Program-made: the position numbers and the translations under genes | Shown here: positions 18,000-26,519 of the stretch, piece after piece | Numbering within the stretch: position 1 is the first letter of the stretch | Layout of the letters: each line of letters opens with the position of its first letter | Notes under the pieces: model-generated | Databases searched by the model: none | Told to the model about the DNA's origin: nothing | What the model saw: only the letters and a program-made list of their open reading frames with translations | Origin: Roseiarcus sp963816065 | Lineage (GTDB): Bacteria > Pseudomonadota > Alphaproteobacteria > Rhizobiales > Beijerinckiaceae | Assembly (NCBI GenBank): GCA_963816065.1 | Contig: CAWFJG010000028.1 | Span: 72,796 to 136,795 of the forward strand | Length of the DNA: 64,000 bases | Reading direction: 5' to 3'

Positions 18000-18680
18000 C
18001 TAAGACGCAGACACGCCCATGACGTCCTCGCAGGCCTTCGCCAGTTCGTCGAAATGCGAGATCACCCGGTCCGGGCCGAGCTCGGTGACGGGGACGTCGG
18101 TATAACCGAAATCGACCGCGATCACCGGCAGGCCGGCGGCGCGCGCTGTTTTGATGTCGGTCACCGAATCGCCGACCACGATCGCGCGCTCGAGGCGTCC
18201 GCCCGCGGCCGCCACCGTGCCGATCAGCGGCTTGGGATCGGGCTTGCCGACGCCGAAGGTGTCCTGGCCGCAGATGAAGGCGAAGCGGTCGGCGACGCCG
18301 AGCCGCTTCATCAGCATCCTGGCCGAGGCCTCCATCTTGTTGGTGCAGACCGCCTGCCGCCAGCCTGCCGCGGCGAACGCGTCGAGGGCGTTGAGCACGC
18401 CCGGGTAGAGCCGGGTCAGGACCGCGATATGCCCGTTGTAGTGGGCAAGGAAATCGCCAAATAGCATCTCGAGCCGCTCTGGGGAAAGCTCACGTTTCGA
18501 GGCAGCGAAGCCGCGTTGAATCAGTGCACGCCCGCCCGCTCCGAGCATCGAGCGGGCGTTCTCGACCGGCAGCGGCGCGAGCCCATCGCGCTCAAGCACG
18601 AAATTGAGCGCGCCCATGAGATCTCCCGCAGTATCGGCGAGCGTGCCGTCGAGATCGTAGACGATCGTGGGCGGGGTCAT
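18000..18680 (-). CDS. gph: Phosphoglycolate phosphatase, HAD family
   Basis: 226 residues from ATG 18680 (MTPPTIVYDLDGTLADT); an upstream extension is rejected because it overlaps the preceding gene. HAD motif I is YDLDGTLADT, motif II CTNKM, motif III K with VGKPDPKP, and motif IV VGDSVTDIKTA. It removes phosphoglycolate from DNA repair or photorespiration-like oxygenation. It follows ymdB by 7 bp in one transcript. Its stop codon touches the end of the IS5 element. Confidence 0.9.
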   Translation of the reverse strand: MTPPTIVYDLDGTLADTAGDLMGALNFVLERDGLAPLPVENARSMLGAGGRALIQRGFAASKRELSPERLEMLFGDFLAHYNGHIAVLTRLYPGVLNALDAFAAAGWRQAVCTNKMEASARMLMKRLGVADRFAFICGQDTFGVGKPDPKPLIGTVAAAGGRLERAIVVGDSVTDIKTARAAGLPVIAVDFGYTDVPVTELGPDRVISHFDELAKACEDVMGVSAS

Positions 18681-18687
18681 CTTGTCC

Positions 18688-19507
18688 TCATGCCCAGAAG
18701 TTCGGCGCGGCTGGGGCGAGCAGGCCGCCGATCCGCACGGGCGCAATCGCCTTGGTCAGGCCATTGGCGGCCAGCTCGACGGCGACCCCGCAAAGCGTCG
18801 CGGGCCCGGACGCAGGTTCGAATCGTCCGGAGGGAATGCGGCGGGTGAAGCGCCGCAGCGGTTCTTCCTTCTCCATGCCGATCACCGAATCGTAGTCGCC
18901 GGTCATGCCGACATCGGTGACGAAGCCCGTTCCGCGACCGAGAATCCGATGATCGGCGCTCGGCACATGGGTGTGCGTGCCAGCGACGAGGCTCGCCCGC
19001 CCGTCGGCGTAGTGGCCGAGCGCCCATTTCTCGCTGGTCGCTTCGGCGTGTACGTCGACGACGGCTGCGTGGCAGGCCTCGCCGAGCGGATGGGCCGAAA
19101 GCTCACGGTCGAGTCCGGCGAATGGGTCGTCGAGCGCCTCCATGAAGATCCGCCCGAGCACGTTGACGACGAGCAGACGTGCGCCGCTGGCGCTCTCAAC
19201 GATCGTCGAGCCCCTTCCGGGGGTGCCGGGAGGGTAGTTGGCTGGGCGGACGAGGCGGGACTGACGCTCGATGAACACGAGAGCCTCGCGCTGGTCGAAG
19301 GCGTGGTTGCCAAGCGTAACGGCGTCGACGCCCGCGGTGAGGAACTCTTCGAAGATCGCCTCGGTGAGGCCGAAATCCGCCGGCGGCGTTCTCGCCGTTG
19401 ATGACGATGAAATCGAGCTTCCAACGCGCCCGCAACAGCGGCGCCTGCTGAATGACCGCCGCGCGACCGGAACGCCCGACGACGTCGCCCACAAACAGGA
19501 GCCGCAT
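18688..19507 (-). CDS. TIGR00282/YmdB-type metallophosphoesterase, one frameshift
   Basis: Residues 1-43 (MRLLFVGDVVGRSGR to NGENAAGGF) lie in one frame and the rest (GLTEAIFEEFLTAGVDAVTLGNHAFDQ onward) in the next. Removing one base of the T3 run (plus-strand AAA at 19373-19375) joins GENAAGGF to GLTEA exactly as in the family, giving about 272 residues. Metal ligands: GDVVG, NGENA, GNHAFD, GTHTHVPSAD. The family has phosphodiesterase activity toward cyclic or 2'3'-nucleotides in Bacillus. It starts at the base next to the fau stop. Confidence 0.85.
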
Positions 19508-20095
19508 TCAGCGCTCGCTTATGAAGATGGTTTCCCGTTCCGTCACAATCGCGTCCAGGGTCTGATCATGCGCCTCATAAGGCACGGCGGCGACTTCGCA
19601 AACCCCATACGCGACGCCGACCGCCCGGATTGTCTTCATCGCCCTCAGGCGCTCGAGCGTCCGGTCGTAGTATCCTGCGCCGTAGCCGATGCGCCGGCCG
19701 CGCCGGTCATAGCAGGCAAGCGGTATGAACAGAAGATCCGGATCGACCAGTGGGGCCCCTTGCAGCGGTTCTGGAATTCCCATCGGACCGAGCGCGGTCG
19801 GGTCGCCCGGTCGCCACACACGGAAATCGAGGTGGGTTTCGCGCCCCCGCACCAATGGCAGGGCGACCCTGAACTCCCGTTCGGCCAGCGCGCCGAGCAG
19901 CGCGAGCGCGTCCGGCTCCTGGCGGATCGGATGAAAGGCCGAGACCACCGCCGGCTTCCACATGCCCGCGAACCGCATCCCCTCACAGACAAGCCGCTCC
20001 GACAGCTTCGCCCGGACTTCGGGGGAGACCGCCCTACGGCGCGCCAGCGCGCTTCTGCGGAGCTCGGCCTTCAGTTCGGTATCGGTCGACGTCAA
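19508..20095 (-). CDS. fau: 5-formyltetrahydrofolate cyclo-ligase
   Basis: 195 residues with the FHPIRQEPDALALLGAL and IPLACYDRRGRRIGYGAGYYDR motifs (the latter binds ATP and folate). It converts 5-formyl-THF to 5,10-methenyl-THF. The gene directly follows the 6S RNA locus on the same strand, the arrangement typical of alphaproteobacteria and gammaproteobacteria (ssrS-ygfA). It opens a fau-ymdB-gph run. Its folate role would complement the one-carbon flux from sarcosine oxidase, although the genes are not linked. Confidence 0.92.
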   Translation of the reverse strand: MTSTDTELKAELRRSALARRRAVSPEVRAKLSERLVCEGMRFAGMWKPAVVSAFHPIRQEPDALALLGALAEREFRVALPLVRGRETHLDFRVWRPGDPTALGPMGIPEPLQGAPLVDPDLLFIPLACYDRRGRRIGYGAGYYDRTLERLRAMKTIRAVGVAYGVCEVAAVPYEAHDQTLDAIVTERETIFISER

Positions 20096-20157
20096 AGGGA
20101 AGCGCCCATCTCAGCAGAAGCTCGCGGAGCCGAGACGGTCGTTGGACGGTTGATCCC

Positions 20158-20298
20158 GGGCGCCTACGTTAGTAGGTGGGCGCCGTGTGCCAAAGCCCAC
20201 GGGCGAGGGCAGGGACAGCTCCCATAGGGATCGTACGGCCCCGAGGAATGTTGTCCTGACGGACCACCCAGCTCCGCGAGGCGCTAATGTAGGCGCTC
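20158..20298 (-). ncRNA. ssrS: 6S RNA
   Basis: The interval between btaB and fau has no reading frame but folds into a long rod. The ends pair GCGCCUACAUUAG (minus-strand copy of 20284-20296) with CUAACGUAGGCGC (20160-20172), 12 of 13 positions, followed inside by a GGGUGG/CCCACC stem and a central unpaired stretch, as expected of the open-complex mimic that binds sigma-70 RNA polymerase. The position right upstream of the 5-formyl-THF cyclo-ligase gene is the diagnostic synteny. The exact 5' and 3' ends are approximate. Confidence 0.82.
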
Positions 20299-20320
20299 GG
20301 GAGCCGGATGGCTAGACCGT

Positions 20321-20968
20321 TCATGCGCCGCGCCGCGCCACCGCCAGCGTCGCATAGCCGCGTCGCCAGGCCTGGGTCGACGATACGAGACCGCGCGCGG
20401 CCGCGAGCGCCCCCAGCGTCTCGCTCAGATCGTCGCGCGGGGTGACGTCGAAGGCGGCGAGCCAGCGGCGCAGCGCCGCCTTGAACGGGCTCGGCAACCC
20501 TGCGCAGTCGCCGAAATCGACGATGTGAAGCGCTCCGCCGGGGGCGACGACGTCGAGCGCACGCTCGAGCGCCTCGCGCCACGGCGGGATCATCGACAGG
20601 GCGTAGGAGATCATCACCCGCTCGAAAGCGACGCGGCCGAACAGAGCGGCCGGATCGAAAGCGGCCGCATCGCCTTGGGCGACGGCGATGCGATCGGCGA
20701 GCCCGGCGCGACGGATCGCCGTCTTGGCCGTATCGAGCATTTCGCGGGAAACGTCGAGCCCGAACAAGCGCGCGTCCGGATAGGCGCGGGCGGCTTTGAT
20801 CAAGTTGCGCCCGGTGCCACAGCCGATCTCGAGCACGGCGTCGCCGGAACGGGGACCGAGGCGGGCGATCGCCTCGTCCCGGCCGATCAGATAATATTTG
20901 CGGCTCAGATCGTAGATGTGCCGCTGATGACGGTACATCCTGTCCATCAGCGCCGCGGCGTCGCTCAT
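20321..20968 (-). CDS. btaB: SAM-dependent N-methyltransferase of betaine lipid synthesis
   Basis: 215 residues from ATG 20968. Class I methyltransferase motif I is AVLEIGCGTGRNLIKAAR near residue 47, with LFGLDVSREML after it and the acidic post-I position. YRHQRHIYDLSRKYYLIGRD at the N-terminus is typical of BtaB, which adds three methyl groups to diacylglyceryl-homoserine to give DGTS. The start lies 2 bases behind the repaired btaA stop, so the pair is co-translated. Confidence 0.9.
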   Translation of the reverse strand: MSDAAALMDRMYRHQRHIYDLSRKYYLIGRDEAIARLGPRSGDAVLEIGCGTGRNLIKAARAYPDARLFGLDVSREMLDTAKTAIRRAGLADRIAVAQGDAAAFDPAALFGRVAFERVMISYALSMIPPWREALERALDVVAPGGALHIVDFGDCAGLPSPFKAALRRWLAAFDVTPRDDLSETLGALAAARGLVSSTQAWRRGYATLAVARRGA

Positions 20969-20970
20969 TC

Positions 20971-22283
20971 TCAGGCGTCCTTCAGAGCATAGAGGTGGAA
21001 GTCCGCCGTAGATCGAGGAGCGATCCTGCCGGCCATATTTGCGGCTTGCCTCCTCGTCATAGCGCCAACGGCCGAGGACGGCCTCGGGCACGCGGCCGGG
21101 GAGCAGGCGTTCCTCCGCGGCGGTTCGGAAGATCACCCGTGCGCCGGGCCGCGCCGTGCGGGTGATCTCGGTCCAGAGCGCCGTCAGGTCGGCGTCGTTC
21201 ATCCAGTCCTGCGCATCGAGCAGCGCGTAGCGGTCGAAACGCCCTTCCGGCTCCTGGCTCAAGGTTTCGGTGAATGATGCGCTGGACGTAGCGCACGCGC
21301 CCGGCGCGGTTGCGAACGGCGTCGAAATGCTCGCGTTGCAGATACGGCGGCAGCGACGGGTCAGGCCCCGGCGCGTAGCGGCGTCCGAACGCCTGCCAGG
21401 CGAAGTAATTGTCAGCGACGGAGAAATCGCAGGCGAGCCGCTCGACCCGTTGGCTCAGCACGGCCCCGATGCCACGAGGCGAATCACCGGCCAGCGCCTT
21501 ATATTGGGCCGGCGGAATGCCGAGCCCGTAAAGCGAGGCCGGCTGCTTCATCATCCAGCGAACCAGCGGCTTGTCGAAGATCGGCGCCAGCCGCTCTTCG
21601 TACAGCCGCCGCTGCTCGTCGAGTGAGCGCGCCTCGAGAATGACCGATGGGTCGACGCCATGCAGCCGTGCGAGCGCGTGCCCCGCGCCGAGGAAATGGC
21701 CGAGAAGCCCGTGGCGATAGAGGTTATGGGCGAAGACGCCGATGCGCCGCCGCCCGAACGCCCGCCGCTTGTCCCAGTAGGCCCGAGTAGTCGCATCGAG
21801 CTTTCCGCGCAGGAGCCGGTCGTACACGCCGACGTTCGCCCGCGCATCGGCGCGCCCGAAGAAGCGGAAGAAGGTGTCGTAGTCCGGGAGGTTTTCGAGC
21901 GCGCAGATTTTTAGCTGGCCGAGCGCGATGTGGGCGCCGTTGAGGTCGACCGCGGTGACGCCCGTCGGGTCTGCGGTCAAGTACGACAGCACGTTGCAGC
22001 CTCCGGAGGCGATCGCGATCACCTCGTGGCCCGGCCCGATCTCGAGCGCCTTCATATCCACGACCGGATCTTCCCAGATCTGCGGATAGACCAGCTTCGA
22101 GAACGCAAAGGTGAACATGCGCTCGAGCACGCCGGCGCGCGTCAAGGGCCGAGCCCGGTGCACGGCGGCCTTGAGGCGGGCGTCGGTCGCCTTGCGAACC
22201 GCCTTGGTGGAGTGCCCCAACGACTTCCCCCATCGCTTGATTTCGGATCGCGCCGCGCTAGCCGAGTCCCGTGACGGACGCAT
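20971..22283 (-). CDS. btaA: S-adenosylmethionine:diacylglycerol 3-amino-3-carboxypropyltransferase, two frame changes
   Basis: Residues from MFTFAFSKLVYPQIWEDP through IASGGCNVLSYL (SAM site) to VRYVQRIIHR lie in one frame; ETLSQEPEGRFDRYALLDAQDWMN to DRSSIYGG lie in another (break near 21268). A second one-base change near 21003 restores the ending GGFHLYALKDA and a TGA at 20971-20973. The enzyme makes diacylglyceryl-homoserine, the first step to the phosphorus-free lipid DGTS, usually induced by phosphate limitation. Both breaks preserve family residues on each side, so error is more likely than decay. Confidence 0.87.
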
Positions 22284-22666
22284 GACGTACGGGCCTCGAC
22301 CACGGCGGAAGCGCTTCTCCCGCCGCGAACGGAGTCGCGCCGAAATCTTCGAAAGGGGGGCTGAAGAAAAAAGAGCGGATCGGCTGGGAGGGGGCCCGCC
22401 GATCCGCTAGCCACGACAAGAGAACTTCGGTCCGACTTGGCGCTCGGGGGCTGGGGGGCAAGAAAACCGAGCTAACCGCGAACCGATCTTGCGCGGCACG
22501 ACGCTAAGATGACCAATGCTTACGGCACTCGCTTGTTCGCTTCCTGGCCAAAACAAGGCATTACGCGTAACATTTGTGACAGCTTCGGCTTCCCAAAAAC
22601 GGCCCTGGAAACCTTGGCTATTCTCTAGTTCGACCGCGATTTGCGGCCCTCGGCCGGGCGTTATTA
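22284..22666. other. btaA-dacA intergenic region
   Basis: 383 bp without a gene. Besides the hairpin at 22361-22408 there is an AT-richer stretch at 22500-22630 next to the 3' end of dacA. Promoter elements for btaA must lie at 22284-22360, but no strong match or pho-box repeat could be recognised. Confidence 0.5.
22361..22408 (-). terminator. Intrinsic terminator behind dacA
   Basis: AGCGGATCGGC at 22374-22384 pairs with GCCGATCCGCT at 22398-22408, a perfect 11-bp GC-rich stem. On the minus strand the stem is followed by CTTTTTTCTTC. The orientation fits transcripts that come from dacA and would otherwise enter btaA. Confidence 0.85.
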
Positions 22667-24025
22667 CTAATCGCCCGGCGGCTTTGGCGGCGGCGTCGCG
22701 GGATCGGCTTTCGCGGCTTCGGTCTTTTTCGGCGCCGTCTTCCCGGTCGCCCTGACCGGTGCGCTGCGCCTCGCCGGCTTCAGGTGATGCTTGGGCTCCG
22801 CAGGCGGCGTCCGAACGGCGCCCTCGAGCGCCCGCGGAGCGTTCGGCTCACCTGTCGCGCTCGCGTTCTCGACTGCGTCCGGCTGGACGCCCACATAGGC
22901 CTTGGCGGCCGATGGCGCATCGGCCACAGCCTCAGCCTTGCGTGGACCGAGAACCGGGCCGCTCCAGCCGGCGACCGGTCCGACGAACACCGGCACCGGG
23001 TCGAATTCTGGCCGCTCGTCGGAAAGCACGGTGCGCGTTGGGGCGCCGGACGCCGCGACCGCCGCGATGGCGCCGCCACCCCGGCCGCCCGAGCGTGACG
23101 TCGTCTCCTCGGTCGCGCCTTCCTCCTCCGCAGCGATCGCCGCGGCGCTGCGATGCAGGCAGACGTTGGCGCGCATATTGGGCGGACCGCCAGCGACGGA
23201 CGCCAGCGAATTCACCGAGCCTGACCCGCCGCCCATGGCGAAGCCGCGGTCGAACAGATCGGCCGCCTCCTGGTTGCGCAGCTTGGCCGAAGGCATGCCG
23301 AGGACGACGGCGATCAGACGGCGGCCGTAATGGCTGGCCGTCGCCACGACGTTGAACCCTGCAGGGCAGGTGAACCCGGTCTTCATCCCGTCGGCGCCGG
23401 GATAGCGGCCGAGCAGACCGTTGTGGTTGCGTATGATCTGGGAGCCGAGTTGCAGTTCGCCGATGTCGAACAGGCTCGAGCGCTCGGGAAAGTCATGCAG
23501 CAGCGCTCGGGCGATCATCGCCATGTCGCGCGCCGACGTGTAGTGCGCGGCGTTGTGCAGACCGTTCGGGTTGACGAAATGCGATTCGTGCAGGCCGATT
23601 TTCTGGGCGTCGGCGTTCATCTCCGCGGCGAAAGCCTCGACCGAGCCCGACACGCCCTCGGCGACCGTCACGGCGACGTCGTTTGGCGACTTCACCATCA
23701 ACATCTTGAGGGCGTTGTCGAGCGTGACCTCGGAGCCGGGCTTGAAGCCCATCTTCGAAGGCTGCTGGCTCGCCGCGCGGGCCGAAACGACGAGCGGCGT
23801 GTCCATTGTCAACCGGCCGGCGCGCACCGCGTCGAGCGCGACATAGACCGTCATCAGCTTGGTCAGCGAAGCGGGATACCAAATCTCGGTCGCGTCATTC
23901 TGAAGCAGCACCTGACCGCTATCGGCGTCGACGACAAGATAAGGGGTTGCGCAGGCCACGGATGCGGACAAGGCCAGCGCGGCGATTGCGCTCAGCCGAC
24001 CGATCCAAGAAACGCCAAACGGCAT
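22667..24025 (-). CDS. dacA: D-alanyl-D-alanine carboxypeptidase (penicillin-binding protein 5/6 type)
   Basis: 452 residues from ATG 24025, chosen so that a signal peptide begins the protein (MPFGVSWIGRLSAIAALALSA...ACA). The serine-peptidase S11 motifs are SLTK (near residue 53), SPN (near 111) and KTG (near 213). It trims the terminal D-Ala from peptidoglycan stem peptides in the periplasm. The last 190 residues are an Ala/Pro-rich, low-complexity tail ending in KADPATPPPKPPGD, longer than in enteric DacA and typical of rhizobial homologues. Specific assignment among dacA/dacC/dacD types is not possible. Confidence 0.9.
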   Translation of the reverse strand: MPFGVSWIGRLSAIAALALSASVACATPYLVVDADSGQVLLQNDATEIWYPASLTKLMTVYVALDAVRAGRLTMDTPLVVSARAASQQPSKMGFKPGSEVTLDNALKMLMVKSPNDVAVTVAEGVSGSVEAFAAEMNADAQKIGLHESHFVNPNGLHNAAHYTSARDMAMIARALLHDFPERSSLFDIGELQLGSQIIRNHNGLLGRYPGADGMKTGFTCPAGFNVVATASHYGRRLIAVVLGMPSAKLRNQEAADLFDRGFAMGGGSGSVNSLASVAGGPPNMRANVCLHRSAAAIAAEEEGATEETTSRSGGRGGGAIAAVAASGAPTRTVLSDERPEFDPVPVFVGPVAGWSGPVLGPRKAEAVADAPSAAKAYVGVQPDAVENASATGEPNAPRALEGAVRTPPAEPKHHLKPARRSAPVRATGKTAPKKTEAAKADPATPPPKPPGD

Positions 24026-24289
24026 GCCATCGCGCTCCTTCAACGCCCCGAAGCCCTCGCGGCTCTTAGAGGAGAACGCCGGGAAGCTCAAGTTTCGCCA
24101 TTGCCGCCGCCCCCCGCTCAGCGGCCTTCAGTTCGAGGCGCAGCCGCTCGCGCCGGTTTGGGCAAGGTTGCAGTCGGTTTCGGGCAGGGGGCCATGCCGC
24201 TCCGTGCGGCGATGCGGTCGCCGTGCTAAGACCGCTCGCCGCCACGACCGCGGCGCACCACCACCCTTACGGATTTCGTGACCCCGATC

Positions 24290-25165
24290 ATGGACCCGAG
24301 CAATAGCGAGCTGAGCGCGGTGGAGGCCGCCGACGCCCTTATCTGGTGGGCGGAGGCCGGGGTGGGCTTCAGCGTCGCCGAGCAGCCGAGCGATCGTTTT
24401 GCGGCGTCGGCTGCAATCCCCGATCGGCCCGCCCGGCGCGCGCCCCCCGAACGCGCCGATTCGCCGAACGCTTCCCTGAGGCCATTCCCTGCGACGCCTG
24501 CGTTTCGCGAGCCGTCAACGCTCTCGGGCGCGCCTGCGCCCATTGCTGCGGCCGAACTCGCCGCCTCGGCCGAGGACCTTGCGGCGCTGCGCGCGGCGCT
24601 CGAGCGGTTCGAAGGCTGCTCGCTGAAGAAAACAGCGACCCAACTCGTCTTTTCCGATGGCGTTCCGGGCTCGCGGGTGATGTTCGTGGGCGAGGCGCCG
24701 GGCGCCGACGAGGACCGGCTCGGACGTCCTTTCGTCGGCAAGGCCGGTCAATTGCTAGACCGCATGCTGGCCGCGTCAGGGCTCGCCAGATCCCAGGTCT
24801 ATATCGCCAATATCGTGCCCTGGCGGCCGCCCGGGAACCGGACGCCGACGCCCGAGGAGACGCAGGCCTGCCTGCCGTTCATCCGTCGGCAAATTGATCT
24901 GGCTGCCCCTGAGATCCTCGTATGTCTGGGCCTCCCTTCCGCCCAGACCCTGCTCGGCATCCGCACCGGCATCACGCGGGCGCGCGGGTCATGGTTTCGC
25001 TACCAGCACAGCGACGGCCGCGCCATTCGCGCGATCGCCATGCTTCATCCCGCCTATCTGCTGCGGCAGCCGTCGCAGAAGCGCGCCGCATGGGCCGACA
25101 TGCGCGCGCTGGTCGCGGCGTTGTCGGCCCCCTCCCCCTATTCCGGATCTCTCAGCGGTTCTTGA
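24290..25165 (+). CDS. Uracil-DNA glycosylase, family 4 type
   Basis: 291 residues from ATG 24290 (a GTG at 24278 is also in frame). The active-site motif is GEAPGADEDRLGRPFVG and the second motif HPAYLLRQPSQK; VPWRPPGNRTPTPEE is conserved. It removes uracil from deaminated DNA. The 100-residue N-terminal extension is Ala/Pro-rich and seen in rhizobial members. Of the iron-sulfur cysteines of family 4, those visible are EGCSLKK, QACLPFI and LVCLGLPS; the first CxxC pair is reduced to a single Cys here. The KRRIH loop of UdgX is absent. Confidence 0.88.
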   Translation: MDPSNSELSAVEAADALIWWAEAGVGFSVAEQPSDRFAASAAIPDRPARRAPPERADSPNASLRPFPATPAFREPSTLSGAPAPIAAAELAASAEDLAALRAALERFEGCSLKKTATQLVFSDGVPGSRVMFVGEAPGADEDRLGRPFVGKAGQLLDRMLAASGLARSQVYIANIVPWRPPGNRTPTPEETQACLPFIRRQIDLAAPEILVCLGLPSAQTLLGIRTGITRARGSWFRYQHSDGRAIRAIAMLHPAYLLRQPSQKRAAWADMRALVAALSAPSPYSGSLSGS

Positions 25166-25925
25166 ACGCCGCCGCCCGCTTTTCGACGAAGGCCTTCATG
25201 CCTTCCTTCTGGTCTTCGGTGGCGAACAGGGAATGGAAAATGCGGCGCTCGAAGCGGACGCCTTCCGAGAGCGTCGTCTCGTAAGCCCGGTTGACGCTTT
25301 CCTTGGCGGCGTAGACGGCGGCGGCCGACATCGAAGCGATGGCCGCGGCGGTCTTGATCGCTTCCTCGACCAGCGAGGCGGCCGGGACAATGCGCGAGAC
25401 GAGGCCGGCGCGCTCAGCCTCGGACGCGTCCATCATCCGGCCCGTCAGGCACATCTCCATCGCCTTGGACTTGCCGACGAAGCGGGTGAGCCTCTGCGTC
25501 CCGCCTGCGCCCGGTATGACGCCAAGCTTGATCTCGGGTTGGCCGAACTTCGCCGTATCGGCGGCGAGAATGAAGTCGCACATCATGGCGAGCTCGCAGC
25601 CGCCGCCGAGCGCGAATCCCGCCACCGCGGCGATCACCGGCTTGCGCGCCTTGGCTACGTTTTCCCAACGCGAGATGAAGTCGCTTAGGAAAACGTCGGC
25701 GAAGCTCTTGTCCTGCATTTCCTTGATGTCGGCGCCGGCAGCAAAGGCCTTGTCCGAGCCGGTCAGCACGATTGCACCAATCTCCGGGTCGGTCTCGAAC
25801 GCTTCGAGCGCCTTGTTGAGGTCCTCGATCAGCGGCGACGACAGCGCGTTCAACGCCTGCGGCCTGTTGAGCCGGATGAGGGCGACCTTGCCGTGAGTTT
25901 CGACGAGAATGTTTTCGTAGGTCAT
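25152..25925 (-). CDS. Enoyl-CoA hydratase (crotonase family)
   Basis: 257 residues. The oxyanion loop is AFAAGADIKEM, and the two crotonase glutamates are in GGGCELAMMCD and QPEIKLGVIPGAGGTQRL. The C-terminal trimerisation helix RAAAFKNR completes the fold. It hydrates trans-2-enoyl-CoA in beta-oxidation; this sequence resembles the stand-alone short-chain enzyme (FadB1x/PaaF-like). Its 3' end overlaps the 3' end of the convergent uracil glycosylase gene by 14 bp. Confidence 0.9.
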   Translation of the reverse strand: MTYENILVETHGKVALIRLNRPQALNALSSPLIEDLNKALEAFETDPEIGAIVLTGSDKAFAAGADIKEMQDKSFADVFLSDFISRWENVAKARKPVIAAVAGFALGGGCELAMMCDFILAADTAKFGQPEIKLGVIPGAGGTQRLTRFVGKSKAMEMCLTGRMMDASEAERAGLVSRIVPAASLVEEAIKTAAAIASMSAAAVYAAKESVNRAYETTLSEGVRFERRIFHSLFATEDQKEGMKAFVEKRAAAFKNR

Positions 25926-26052
25926 GACTGCGCCTCCCTGGACCGTCGCTTCCAGGGAGGCCTAGCCAATTGGCGCCGACATGGAAAGAGCCCGCCGCAG
26001 CGCCAGCCGTGTTCGAGCGTCCTGCGCGGGTCCTCTCGATATGCGATCCGCG

Positions 26053-26310
26053 CTAGTGATAATAATAGTGGTGGTGCGGCCGCCAGCCATAGCGGTGATA
26101 GTAGTAGTGGCGATGAGGCGTAACCGCGTTGCCGACGGCCGCGCCGCCGACCCCGCCCACGACCGCTCCGACCGGGCCCCCGACCACGGCTCCGCCGACG
26201 GCGCCCACCACCCCGCCGGTGACCGCACCGGCCTGGTCGGCTCGAGCGCCATACGATCCGCCGAGAACCAGGCCGGCCGCCAAGGCCGCCGCGACAATCT
26301 TCATGCCCAT
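26053..26310 (-). CDS. Small secreted glycine-zipper protein with Tyr/His-rich tail
   Basis: 85 residues from ATG 26310. A signal peptide (MGMKIVAAALAAGLVLGGSYGARA) is followed by a glycine-zipper block, GAVTGGVVGAVGGAVVGGPVGAVVGG, that would insert in or line a membrane, then HRHYYYHRYGWRPHHHYYYH. Such proteins are common in Hyphomicrobiales and are thought to sit in the outer membrane; the His/Tyr tail could bind metal. Function unknown. Confidence 0.75.
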   Translation of the reverse strand: MGMKIVAAALAAGLVLGGSYGARADQAGAVTGGVVGAVGGAVVGGPVGAVVGGVGGAAVGNAVTPHRHYYYHRYGWRPHHHYYYH

Positions 26311-26519
26311 GGACGCCTCCAATCGGTTCAGAAACGGCGCCAGTCGCCGTCCCGTGAAGTTGAACGCGTCAACAGGCCAATGGTTCCCCGGTCCATCCCG
26401 GGCCATGCCGCGAGGGCGCGCGCGCCGCCGAAACGCTGGCGGAACGAGCGAACTCTGCGTAAAAGTCGCGCGTCGCGCGCGGACGCTATTCCCGCCCGTC
26501 GAAACGTCGAGGAACGCTC

